From positions 1-64,000 of the forward strand of contig QCQK01000002.1 of the NCBI GenBank assembly GCA_003209565.1: DNA of 64,000 nucleotides, written 5' to 3'. This document shows, one piece after another, positions 50,660-59,176 of the stretch. The notes beneath the pieces were generated by a model. It was not told the origin of the DNA. It ran no database searches and saw nothing but the letters and a program-made list of their open reading frames with translations. The position numbers and the translations under genes are program-made. Every line of letters starts with the position of its first letter. Within the stretch, counting starts at the first letter, position 1. Source of the stretch: Prochlorococcus sp. AG-449-J16. GTDB taxonomy: Bacteria > Cyanobacteriota > Cyanobacteriia > PCC-6307 > Cyanobiaceae.

Positions 50660-50798
50660 TACATCCTTCCAGATATACTCTTTAATGTTATTTTCCTTTT
50701 TAAGGTATTACTTGTATACAGTATTACCAAATAAGAATTTTAGGCAGACTATTTTTGCGAAGTAATTTTCGTAATTAAATAATTTCTTGGATGAATAC

Positions 50799-50827
50799 TT
50801 GACGCCCACTACTAGTACATTTATATT
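50799..50827 (+). promoter_or_regulatory. Sigma70-type promoter for 50851 mini-operon
   Basis: TTGACG (50799-50804), 17-nt spacer, TATATT (50822-50827). Confidence 0.6.
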
Positions 50828-50830
50828 AAT

Positions 50831-50845
50831 AGTACAACTGTATTA
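50831..50845. promoter_or_regulatory. LexA-like box AGTACAACTGTATTA
   Basis: Same box and position relative to start codon as 48371-48385. Confidence 0.6.
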
Positions 50846-50850
50846 TCTTA

Positions 50851-51141
50851 ATGGCACAAGGAGTAGCAAATGTTCGGACTAATTTTTATAGTGGCAGCCT
50901 TATTGACCCCCCAACTGGCTGGTTGTTTAACAAAAAAAGTGGTTTATTAATTCTTTTTGAGAGTTATGAGAAATCTGTATCTAATAACTTAAAAGTATAT
51001 ACTCATCTTTTCTATGCAAATGAATTAGGTGAACCAGCCCAAATTAAAAATTCAAGACTTCATTCTATTGAGTGTGCTTGTGAAACATGGAATGAATTAA
51101 TTTCAGGAGGTTGGCAAATTGTTACTAATAAATTCCAGTAA
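50851..51141 (+). CDS. Hypothetical protein, paralogue of 48393-48692
   Basis: ANVRTNFYSGSLIDPPTGWLFNKKSGLLILFESYEKSVSNNLKVYTHLFYANELGEPAQIKNS. Confidence 0.65.
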   Translation: MAQGVANVRTNFYSGSLIDPPTGWLFNKKSGLLILFESYEKSVSNNLKVYTHLFYANELGEPAQIKNSRLHSIECACETWNELISGGWQIVTNKFQ

Positions 51142-51143
51142 TC

Positions 51144-51377
51144 ATGATCAAGGTAAATCCGTCAAAATGGGAATATCTAAAAGAATCTACACTAAAACGA
51201 AAACGAATAAAGATTTGTATTACTTGCAATCACTTTCGCTACAGCACTACAGAAACTTTTGCTACTATCTTGATCTGTCCAAAATACGAAAAACGTATAC
51301 CACAGGGTGATCACTTACTTAAAGGTTGTGAGTATTGGCAAAAAAATAGTACGATATTTTCTCCTGAAGCATCTTAA
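51144..51377 (+). CDS. Cys-rich (zinc-ribbon-like) small protein
   Basis: ICITCNHF...ICPKYEKRIPQGDHLLKGCEYW; directly follows 50851-51141. Confidence 0.5.
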   Translation: MIKVNPSKWEYLKESTLKRKRIKICITCNHFRYSTTETFATILICPKYEKRIPQGDHLLKGCEYWQKNSTIFSPEAS

Positions 51378-51476
51378 TTATTCTCTAATTAAACTCTCTA
51401 GGTAAAGATATTTAATTATGTAAATAAAGCATTATTTTATACAACTTAAAAAATTCTTTTTAAGTAATTTTGAACC

Positions 51477-51578
51477 ATGATTCAATTCTACTTTTCCATA
51501 TTTTTATTAGTTGTGCTTACATTTTTTGCACTTTTATTAGATGCACCAGAATTGGCTTCTTTAATTCAAACATTTTAG
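51477..51578 (+). CDS. Small TM peptide (33 aa)
   Basis: MIQFYFSIFLLVVLTFFALLLDAPELASLIQTF. Confidence 0.45.
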   Translation: MIQFYFSIFLLVVLTFFALLLDAPELASLIQTF

Positions 51579-51728
51579 AAAATAATAAATCAGCATTTTT
51601 ACTGATTTACTTTCTTAATAAGTAAGGCGTAGGTTTAACTTGTTGAATAGGAGGGATCTAATGATTGACAGTCCACCAGAGAAGTTTAATTATAAAATTT
51701 AAATCTTGATAAAACTAATGCTAAATCT

Positions 51729-51766
51729 GGAATGAATCTTCTATTTGAGATTCATTCCTTTTTAAT
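51729..51766. terminator. Intrinsic terminator GGAATGAATC...GATTCATTCCTTTTT
   Basis: Perfect 10-bp stem followed by T-tract. Confidence 0.75.
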
Positions 51767-51872
51767 TTCTTTCTAAAAAATGTAAATTATAAATATTAAA
51801 TTTTAAAAGTAAAAAATCTGTCCATATTAAAATGATTTTAGGCCAAAGTCTCTTCTTAGAAAGTGGCTAACT

Positions 51873-52055
51873 TTACCTGAATCCAAAACCAGTTTTTTGT
51901 TCATCTTTTTCTTCCCATTCATTAATAATTATTTTTAGTAAACTTTTAAGTTCTGAATTCGAAGCATTAGTATCTTTTTGAAGATTTATACAAATCTTTT
52001 TTATTTCCTCATAAGCATTATCAATTAATATTGTTTTTTGATCTGGATTAGCCAT
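51873..52055 (-). CDS. Small hypothetical protein
   Basis: 60-aa ORF. Confidence 0.45.
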   Translation of the reverse strand: MANPDQKTILIDNAYEEIKKICINLQKDTNASNSELKSLLKIIINEWEEKDEQKTGFGFR

Positions 52056-52061
52056 AGAATT

Positions 52062-52259
52062 TTAAAATGCTCCATTGCAGTTGAACCCACTGCAGTTAAT
52101 AATCCTGAAAATATTCATTACTAAGTTGTGGAATCTTTCATCATAAAAGAACGCCCAGGTTGTAAATATAGCAAAACCAGAGACAGCAAAAGCAGCATAT
52201 TGAAGCCAATGTATGCCATAGCTGTCTAATCCATTTTTATCAAAATCAGAATTACTCAA
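52062..52259 (-). CDS. Small TM hypothetical protein
   Basis: 65-aa ORF with TM. Confidence 0.5.
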   Translation of the reverse strand: MSNSDFDKNGLDSYGIHWLQYAAFAVSGFAIFTTWAFFYDERFHNLVMNIFRIINCSGFNCNGAF

Positions 52260-52358
52260 TTGCTTTTTTACTTATAATAAAAATTTTTTTTTTAAAAGGA
52301 GAGTTTGTTTTGAACGAGAGATTTATTTTTTTCTTTAAGACCTTAATGTATTCATAGT

Positions 52359-52613
52359 TTAAATAAAACCAGGTATTATCCACCCAAAAAAACCGTAGTT
52401 TATTATCAAAGCTAAAAAACCAATCATAGCTAATCTCCCATTTGTAATTTCGGCATTTTTCCAAAATTTACCCATGTAGTTTTTAATTTTTTTTGAATTT
52501 TTATCAATCAAATAATTTGGTTCTAAAGGTTCCTGCAACCTTTTGATGGCGTATAAAGTAAATTGAATTGTAATTGCGATGATAACAACTATAAAACTAG
52601 TAAGTGCATCCAT
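52359..52613 (-). CDS. High-light-inducible (HLIP/CAB) protein
   Basis: FWKNAEITNGRLAMIGFLALIINYGFFGWIIPGF (ExxNGRxAMxGF); ATG at 52613 preferred. Confidence 0.9.
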   Translation of the reverse strand: MDALTSFIVVIIAITIQFTLYAIKRLQEPLEPNYLIDKNSKKIKNYMGKFWKNAEITNGRLAMIGFLALIINYGFFGWIIPGFI

Positions 52614-52961
52614 TTTTAGATTTAGTATGTAATCATTTAGTAAGCTAAAAAGTGAATGACAATTGTATGTATCAAACATTTCCTAAATCGACTTTATTGA
52701 CAGAGGAAACCTTAACTTGAAATATTAATTAATGTAACATATTTAAAAAAAAATTAGTATGAATTCTTACTTTTTCTTTCGATTTCACATTATTAAGAAC
52801 TTTACTGTTACGTTTATGTGTCAGTTTTCAAGAGTAGTCTTAATTCAAATGCAATATTAGTTTTAATTCTTGTTTCTCCAGTTTAGATTGAGTATTGGGA
52901 TTTTTTAGAAATTTATTTTCAATGTTATTTATTTTAATTAATTTTTAAAAAATAGAAATTA

Positions 52962-53081
52962 TTACTTTTGTTTGGTTTCTGGAAGGTAAAATTTATTCCC
53001 TAAGGTATAACCAATTGACATAAGTACGAACCCGATAAGTTGAGGTAAATGAGAATTTGCTAGAGAGATTTTTTCAATCAT
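52962..53081 (-). CDS. Small TM peptide (39 aa)
   Basis: MIEKISLANSHLPQLIGFVLMSIGYTLGNKFYLPETKQK. Confidence 0.45.
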   Translation of the reverse strand: MIEKISLANSHLPQLIGFVLMSIGYTLGNKFYLPETKQK

Positions 53082-53122
53082 TTCCCAATCTATAAAATAA
53101 TATAATAATAAAAAAATTTTAA

Positions 53123-53305
53123 TTATGTAAATCTATTTTTTTTTGATTCTTTAATTTCCCCAGATTTTTTTAGTGAATTAACAAGCCTTTCATTTTCTGT
53201 TTTTAAATTTTCTAATGCAGATTTTGTGAATTGTTCTTTAGCCTCAAATTTTGCTGAACTTATAACTTTTTTATTAGGCAGTTTTTTCTTCGGTTCTGGC
53301 TTCAT
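53123..53305 (-). CDS. Small hypothetical protein, related to 57112-57237
   Basis: 60-aa ORF; ENLKTENERLVNSLKKSG. Confidence 0.5.
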   Translation of the reverse strand: MKPEPKKKLPNKKVISSAKFEAKEQFTKSALENLKTENERLVNSLKKSGEIKESKKNRFT

Positions 53306-53403
53306 ATTAAACAGGTTTTAAAAAATCTTAGAAGTTATTTTTTTTGTATTAGGTATTATTTTTTACAATTTACTGGTTAATAATATTTGTTTACATAAAC
53401 AAA

Positions 53404-53616
53404 TTAATCTTTATCTTTTGGGAGCCTTAACCATCCAGTAGTCCATTCTGATTTTAGTTTTGCCCATGAGATCCTTTTAATATCTTTTTTATTTTTGGTA
53501 GGAAAAATATCAACCCACCTATCTTCATTTTTCCCACCATAATCTTTAACTTGAAAATGCCTATTACCATTAATAGTTTTTGGTGCTGTCCAACACAAAG
53601 TAGGAGGCCATTTCAT
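53404..53616 (-). CDS. TIGR02450-like Trp-rich protein
   Basis: KWPPTLCWTAPKTINGNRHFQVKDYGG...WAKLKSEWTTGWLRLP. Confidence 0.7.
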   Translation of the reverse strand: MKWPPTLCWTAPKTINGNRHFQVKDYGGKNEDRWVDIFPTKNKKDIKRISWAKLKSEWTTGWLRLPKDKD

Positions 53617-53640
53617 GAGAAATTTTAAAAGTTAAAAAAA

Positions 53641-53727
53641 CTAAAGGTTGCTTTGCCCAGTCAGAACTAAGCCATAATATGCAATCGTACCAAGAATAAG
53701 TACTATACCTAGTATTCTAATAATCAT
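53641..53727 (-). CDS. Small TM peptide (28 aa)
   Basis: MIIRILGIVLILGTIAYYGLVLTGQSNL. Confidence 0.4.
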   Translation of the reverse strand: MIIRILGIVLILGTIAYYGLVLTGQSNL

Positions 53728-53750
53728 GATTTAATATTTTTAAATTCAGA

Positions 53751-54005
53751 TTATCTTAAAGAGTTTTTATAAATTTGAGTTGAAGATTTAATATTTTCTA
53801 ATTTTTTTTTTTTATTTCTAACTATGGAGTGGCAAGATTCAGGATGCCATTCATTTTGTATCTTGCCAATAAAATCATAAATAAATGAATCGGGACATCC
53901 AGTTTTTTTTTGAAGTTCTAAAAGTTCTTCTTTAATGAATTCATATACACTCGTTATTACCCCTAAATTTTCTTCTTGGGAGGGAATCCATTTTTTATTC
54001 TTCAT
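53751..54005 (-). CDS. Hypothetical protein
   Basis: 84-aa ORF. Confidence 0.5.
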   Translation of the reverse strand: MKNKKWIPSQEENLGVITSVYEFIKEELLELQKKTGCPDSFIYDFIGKIQNEWHPESCHSIVRNKKKKLENIKSSTQIYKNSLR

Positions 54006-54201
54006 TAATGTTTTTTAAATTATTTTCCACAATATCGTAATAAGTTATGTCTTCATAATCAGCATCTGAACAACATAAATCTCCATAAAGTTCCTCTAAC
54101 AAATCGTACGCATCTGAATATTTATCAAAACTTTGAGCTGTTAATTCGTCATCTTTCCCATCAATTCTAATTATTTTGTAGTTCATATTACTTAGATGCA
54201 A
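53995..54201 (-). CDS. Acidic hypothetical protein
   Basis: 68-aa ORF overlapping downstream gene by 11 bp. Confidence 0.5.
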   Translation of the reverse strand: MHLSNMNYKIIRIDGKDDELTAQSFDKYSDAYDLLEELYGDLCCSDADYEDITYYDIVENNLKNINEE

Positions 54202-54244
54202 AAAGTATTTTTTGATTCATTAGATCATCTTATAAATAAAAATC

Positions 54245-54451
54245 TTATTTAGGAGTATTAGTTGGGTAAAGCTTCTGAATTTTATTTTTCTGAATTTCTA
54301 TTTTTCTTCTTTCATATTTTTTTTCCATTATTTTTCTGATAAATAATTGTGGGATAAGCCAAACTAAAGCAATAGCTATTGCCATGAAAGGAGGATTTCT
54401 CCACGTTAACTTAATAATCTCTTGTATAAATTCTTGATTGAAAATTTCCAT
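54245..54451 (-). CDS. Small TM hypothetical protein
   Basis: 68-aa ORF with TM. Confidence 0.5.
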   Translation of the reverse strand: MEIFNQEFIQEIIKLTWRNPPFMAIAIALVWLIPQLFIRKIMEKKYERRKIEIQKNKIQKLYPTNTPK

Positions 54452-54625
54452 AAATTAAATTTTGATGATAAATATATCTTTGCTTTCTTTTATAAAATCT
54501 TTTAAATTTCACAACTTATCATAACCTTAAAAAAGGTAATAAGGAATTTTATAAATTTTTTCTTTTTCTAGTTCGTTTTCTTTTATATTTGGATTTAGAT
54601 TGATTTTTTATTTTTTAGTTTAGAG

Positions 54626-55291
54626 ATGTCGACTTACCTAATTACAGGATCAAATAGGGGTATTGGATTAGAACTATGTAGGCAAATTCATAAGAGGGGA
54701 GATAATGTAATTGCTACTTGTAGGAAGGCTTCAAAAGAACTTAGAGATTTAGGAGTGAGAATTGAAGAGAATATAGAAATTTCTTCTGATGAGTCGATAA
54801 CAAATTTGTGCAAAAATCTATCTGGAGTTAATTTAGATTGCTTAATTCATAATGCAGGAATTTATGAATTTAATTCTTTCGAAAACTTAGATAAAAAAAG
54901 TATTTTGCGGCAATTTGAAGTCAATGCATTGAGCCCAATATGTATGACTCAATCACTTAAACATTTTTTAAAAAGATCTTCTAAAGTTGCTTTTATCACA
55001 AGTAGAATGGGATCTATTGAAGATAATACATCTGGAAGTTCTTATGGTTACAGGATGTCCAAAGTCGCTTTGTCCATGGCAGCAAAATCACTTTCTATAG
55101 ATTTATCAAGAGAAGATATTTATGTAGCTATTTTGCATCCTGGGTTAGTGAGTACAAGAATGACTGGCTTTACAAGAAATGGAATTAGTCCTGAAGAATC
55201 AGCAAATGGCCTTTTAAAACGTATAGATTCTTTAAATAAAAATAACTCGGGTACGTTTTGGCATGCCAACGGAGAAGTTTTGCCTTGGTAA
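54626..55291 (+). CDS. SDR family oxidoreductase
   Basis: YLITGSNRGIGLELCRQI; IHNAGIY; SSYGYRMSKVAL. Confidence 0.93.
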   Translation: MSTYLITGSNRGIGLELCRQIHKRGDNVIATCRKASKELRDLGVRIEENIEISSDESITNLCKNLSGVNLDCLIHNAGIYEFNSFENLDKKSILRQFEVNALSPICMTQSLKHFLKRSSKVAFITSRMGSIEDNTSGSSYGYRMSKVALSMAAKSLSIDLSREDIYVAILHPGLVSTRMTGFTRNGISPEESANGLLKRIDSLNKNNSGTFWHANGEVLPW

Positions 55292-55423
55292 AATCTATAT
55301 TTTTACTTTTAAGAGATTTATATCGTTAATTTGTTAAAAAACTTTTAAATTTTTAAAGAATTTCTTTCCTTGTTTAGTTCTTTTAGTTATCTTGAGAAAA
55401 ATATTAGTAAAGGAGGTGATTCA

Positions 55424-55546
55424 TTGTCGTATCTACCGAAAAATGCGGTTATTCAAGGGGCCGTGAATTCAAAATCTTCATCACATTCATCGGTCTCTTT
55501 TTCTTTGATTAAGAAAAAAGGTTTTATAATTAACAGATTTATATAA
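55424..55546 (+). CDS. Small protein (40 aa, TTG start) with extended Shine-Dalgarno
   Basis: AAAGGAGGTGAT at 55409-55420 just upstream; LSYLPKNAVIQGAVNSKSSSHSSVSFSLIKKKGFIINRFI. Confidence 0.5.
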   Translation: MSYLPKNAVIQGAVNSKSSSHSSVSFSLIKKKGFIINRFI

Positions 55547-55563
55547 ATCAGTTACTTAATAGT

Positions 55564-55603
55564 AAAAAGCTCTGCATCTCATGAAGTTGCAGAGCTTTTT
55601 TTA
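55564..55603. terminator. Intrinsic terminator AAAAAGCTCTGCA...TGCAGAGCTTTTTTT
   Basis: Long near-perfect stem with T-tract, downstream of 55424 ORF. Confidence 0.85.
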
Positions 55604-55632
55604 TGAATTTAAATAATCTTTCAAAATTTACT

Positions 55633-55734
55633 CTATCTTTTTTGGCCGAAGTAAATTAAGGCTAAAAAAGATAAAGTGCTTACTAAAGCGATTAAGTACC
55701 ATCCAGTTGAGGAGTTGCTAGTTACTTCTGTCAT
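55633..55734 (-). CDS. Small TM peptide (33 aa)
   Basis: MTEVTSNSSTGWYLIALVSTLSFLALIYFGQKR. Confidence 0.5.
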   Translation of the reverse strand: MTEVTSNSSTGWYLIALVSTLSFLALIYFGQKR

Positions 55735-55826
55735 TTATTTTGATATTTATCGGAGGAATTGATTATTTGAGTGAAAATCAAAATTGACATCATTAAAAAA
55801 AATAAAAGGATGTAAGTTACATTCAT

Positions 55827-56081
55827 TTATAGAAAAATGCTAATAATCAAAAAGATTATTCCTAGAACTACCGTAACAATTGCTCCATCTACTAATAAGT
55901 CCTTCCATGTATAACTTTTAAGCATTCTTGTTTTATCTTCTTCACTCATAAGGTTCTTTAACCACGTCCAATCTAAAAGCTTTGTCAATGCAACACCAAA
56001 AATTAAATGACCAAACAAAATCCCAACTAGATCAATTCTAGAAATATCTTTAGTGAGACTTGTAATAATAAAAAAGTCCAC
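55827..56081 (-). CDS. Membrane protein, hypothetical
   Basis: 84-aa ORF with TMs. Confidence 0.55.
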   Translation of the reverse strand: MDFFIITSLTKDISRIDLVGILFGHLIFGVALTKLLDWTWLKNLMSEEDKTRMLKSYTWKDLLVDGAIVTVVLGIIFLIISIFL

Positions 56082-56308
56082 TAGCTTTTTTCTTTATTAG
56101 ATAAGGCACCACCTTCTTCTTTGTATTTTTCCCAAGCTTCGCTTATTTTTGATTTAGAGAAATTTTGTTTTCCCTCAGAGAATTTATTTTTGATGTTATT
56201 TAAACTATTAGTCAGTTCTTTTTTTGTTGGTTCATCAAGAAAGTTTGATGTTAATTTCCATAAATACCAGCTACTAGCTAGAAGGAGAATTAATCCGAGT
56301 AATTGCAT
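56081..56308 (-). CDS. Small TM hypothetical protein
   Basis: 75-aa ORF; 1-bp overlap with downstream gene. Confidence 0.55.
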   Translation of the reverse strand: MQLLGLILLLASSWYLWKLTSNFLDEPTKKELTNSLNNIKNKFSEGKQNFSKSKISEAWEKYKEEGGALSNKEKS

Positions 56309-56399
56309 ATTAGTTTTTTACCATCCTACAACTTTTCAAATGGTTTCGATAAATTAATTTATTTAATACCTGCAGAAATGTTTTTGACCTAAATAAAAA

Positions 56400-56555
56400 T
56401 TAAAACTTTAACCAGTGGAAAAATATTCTATCCAGCAGCCATATAGTTAGACCCCCTTCCAGGAAAGCTAACCAATACATCCCATAATCAGAAAATCCCA
56501 TTTGTTCTTTTACTGTTTTAATTAATTTTTTGTGAGCTTGAATGAGATCTTTCAT
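56400..56555 (-). CDS. Small TM hypothetical protein (51 aa)
   Basis: MKDLIQAHKKLIKTVKEQMGFSDYGMYWLAFLEGGLTIWLLDRIFFHWLKF. Confidence 0.5.
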   Translation of the reverse strand: MKDLIQAHKKLIKTVKEQMGFSDYGMYWLAFLEGGLTIWLLDRIFFHWLKF

Positions 56556-56570
56556 GAACAATCAAATTTT

Positions 56571-56822
56571 TTAAACCTGCTGAATTTCTTTAATTAAAAA
56601 ACCTTTCCCGTAGCAAGATAGACATGTTTTAGTCTCATCTAGTGAAATTCTTAGAAATCCTGCTCCATTACATCTAAAGCAATTTACTTTAGTGTTTAAA
56701 TAGATTTTTGATTTAATTTTAGCCGCACGATTTAAGTAAGAAACAGTTTCTTTCCGGCCATTTGCTTTGGCAGCTTTGTTTAGGAGCTTTTTGTAGTTGA
56801 CTTTAAGTTCTTGGATATTCAT
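56571..56822 (-). CDS. Small protein with DnaJ-type zinc-finger-like repeats
   Basis: CFRCNGAGFLRI...CLSCYGKGFL (two CxxCxGxG-type motifs). Confidence 0.65.
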   Translation of the reverse strand: MNIQELKVNYKKLLNKAAKANGRKETVSYLNRAAKIKSKIYLNTKVNCFRCNGAGFLRISLDETKTCLSCYGKGFLIKEIQQV

Positions 56823-57111
56823 CTTTTATTTAAGCTATGATGGGAATATAGGAAAACTAAATTTTTAAAAGAATTATAAAAAGTTTGAAAATCCCAACGA
56901 TATTTCTAATCTGAGCTCTTGCTGAGATATGGATAATATAACTAGAATTTGTTTTGTATGTTTGGTGTAAAGATTATAATTTGTATATTTAATAGAAATT
57001 TTATATTTGGCAAATAATATTTTGGGTTTTCATTCAAGAAATCATTATTTCACCGTAGAAAGAAATTTTTGGAAAATTTGTTGTTTAAAATTATTTTTTA
57101 GCTTTAATAAA

Positions 57112-57237
57112 TCAGCCAGCCTTTTTGAGATTTTTTACTAAAAAATCATTTTCATTAGTAAGCACTTTGAGTTTAGATTTTTCCAATTCTTTTTTGATTT
57201 CGGGATTTAAATTCTTTTTTGTATCATTTAAATTCAT
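57112..57237 (-). CDS. Small hypothetical protein (41 aa), related to 53123-53305
   Basis: KVLTNENDFLVKNLKKAG versus ENLKTENERLVNSLKKSG. Confidence 0.4.
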   Translation of the reverse strand: MNLNDTKKNLNPEIKKELEKSKLKVLTNENDFLVKNLKKAG

Positions 57238-57770
57238 AAGATTTGTACTTTTAAATATTTAAAATCCAAAAGCGATCATAGTGATCCCAAAGAAAAATTG
57301 TGGATAGTTTTTTCTTAAAAGAAGATAATATTTTATTTTGCACATAGAAATTCAAATTTATTCAACATATTGTGGAAAACCCTGTTGAAAAACGCTTAAA
57401 AAGTGGATAACTCTTCGGGAGCATTACCAAAACAAGCTTTTCTGGAAAAATTTTTAAGTATTAATACTTCATTAAATAAAATAAAATATAGTTTAAAAAG
57501 TATCATAATCTCTTGTTATAACAGTGGGATCATTGCTTTTTAAAAAAGATAAAATATCTATACCAGAAGCTCATGTTGATAAAAAATTTAAAAAGTTTTT
57601 TCTTCATCATGTATCAAATTGAAAATTAAAGTGAAGAAAAATCAATTTAAACTTGAAATTTTAAATTTTTGCCATAGCTAGTTAATAATTGTTTAATTCG
57701 GTTTTCTCCATGCAAATATTTCTCAAACCTAAAATTAATCAAATAAATTAGTTTAAGTTAATTATTCAAA

Positions 57771-58007
57771 ATGACAGAAGAAAAAAAGGATTCAAAAAAA
57801 TGTTCTGGAAAGAAAAACATCATGTTTGCCTATGGTTTTATACAACTGGGTTCTAGTTTCGTATCGGCAATAGCTTTAGCTGCAATCGCTTTTGGATTCT
57901 GTTCAGTAAAAAAGGAATCTAAACTTTTTAATAAATGTGTTACAGAAATTATTGAAGATGGTGGCACCAACTCTGAGGCCGTAAGGTATTGCAATGGGGG
58001 CAATTAA
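57771..58007 (+). CDS. Small TM Cys-containing hypothetical protein
   Basis: 78-aa ORF. Confidence 0.55.
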   Translation: MTEEKKDSKKCSGKKNIMFAYGFIQLGSSFVSAIALAAIAFGFCSVKKESKLFNKCVTEIIEDGGTNSEAVRYCNGGN

Positions 58008-58028
58008 AATCTCTCTCAGATTAATTAA

Positions 58029-58271
58029 ATGGATTCAACCTGTGATTTGATTATTGATTCTTTAAAAGAAGAGCCTATTGGAGAAACTGATCATTTTATT
58101 TGGTTCATAACAGATATTGGCATTGTTGCCTTATTTAAAAGAGAGGAAAACTTAGTAACTTATAGTTCGAATGTCGAAATTGAGGCAAATAAAATAGCTT
58201 TGGATATAACCAAAGAAGAGAAAGAGTACCTCAAAATAAAAGAGAAACAGCTTTTTTTGTTTTATTCATAA
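58029..58271 (+). CDS. Hypothetical protein
   Basis: 80-aa ORF. Confidence 0.5.
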   Translation: MDSTCDLIIDSLKEEPIGETDHFIWFITDIGIVALFKREENLVTYSSNVEIEANKIALDITKEEKEYLKIKEKQLFLFYS

Positions 58272-58291
58272 TCTAGGATTTAATTCTTAAT

Positions 58292-58486
58292 TTAGTAAGA
58301 TGGCTCAAGGCCGAAAGCTGGCTCCATAATATTGTTTTCGCTAATTAATTCGTAGGTAAGTTCTTTATTTAGGGCATTTATATAAGATGTATAAAGTTTT
58401 TCCCAAACAAATTCAAATTCATCTTTACTTAAATTCTTGAAAAGAATTTCTCCTTTGAAGTAAATGTGATAAGAATCATTCATCAT
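58292..58486 (-). CDS. Hypothetical protein
   Basis: 64-aa ORF. Confidence 0.45.
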   Translation of the reverse strand: MMNDSYHIYFKGEILFKNLSKDEFEFVWEKLYTSYINALNKELTYELISENNIMEPAFGLEPSY

Positions 58487-58581
58487 GGAAAATTAATCTT
58501 ACCCTTTTTAACGCAGTGAGATATGTATGTAGTATTAGGTGCTACTAAAAAGAAATTTATATTTAGGAGTTAGAAATACTT

Positions 58582-58893
58582 TTAGACTATCCGCGTATTC
58601 ATTTTTTGTTTTTTGAATAATCCGACTGTCTCATCAAGATCCATACACGGCTGAATACTTATATCCATTAACCTTCTCCAGGGATGCCATTGCTTCCAAA
58701 TTGTCTCAAGAGAATCTGCACTTACTACAGAATGTCCAATCCCATTTTGAACCATAAAAATCCAAGAATGTACCTCATAGTTTTCAGGCCTGTTTTGGGG
58801 TCCACCTGATTCGTACCAATTAATTAGCATTTCTGCCCCTTCTTCTTGATCCTCGCCATCTGTAAATTCGTAGGAAATCAAATACCTTTGCAT
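58582..58893 (-). CDS. DUF3303-like protein
   Basis: MQRYLISYEFTDGEDQEEGAEMLINWYESGGPQNRPENYEVHSWIFMVQNGIGHSVVSADS. Confidence 0.6.
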   Translation of the reverse strand: MQRYLISYEFTDGEDQEEGAEMLINWYESGGPQNRPENYEVHSWIFMVQNGIGHSVVSADSLETIWKQWHPWRRLMDISIQPCMDLDETVGLFKKQKMNTRIV

Positions 58894-59176
58894 ATAGATT
58901 ATTATTAAAATCTCTAAACTATTTTAACTCTAGATTTAGATATTGCCTTTCAATATAATTAATGCTAAGAAGTTAATAGAGGTAATTGTATTAAATGACC
59001 GAAAGATTTGGGAAAATTAAAAAGATTATTTTGACTAATTTATCTTTTATAAATAAGACAATCTTGAAATATTTTCAAAACCATGATCTATTCGTATAGC
59101 TCAAGTTAACTGAAAAAATTTGATACTTTTGAAAATACCTTTTATTAGTTACGATATTTATGATTAACAGATTTTA

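Noticed and set aside
51119-51310. 63-aa plus-strand ORF
   Set aside because: Alternative frame of the Cys-rich 51144-51377 ORF, which has better spacing and motifs
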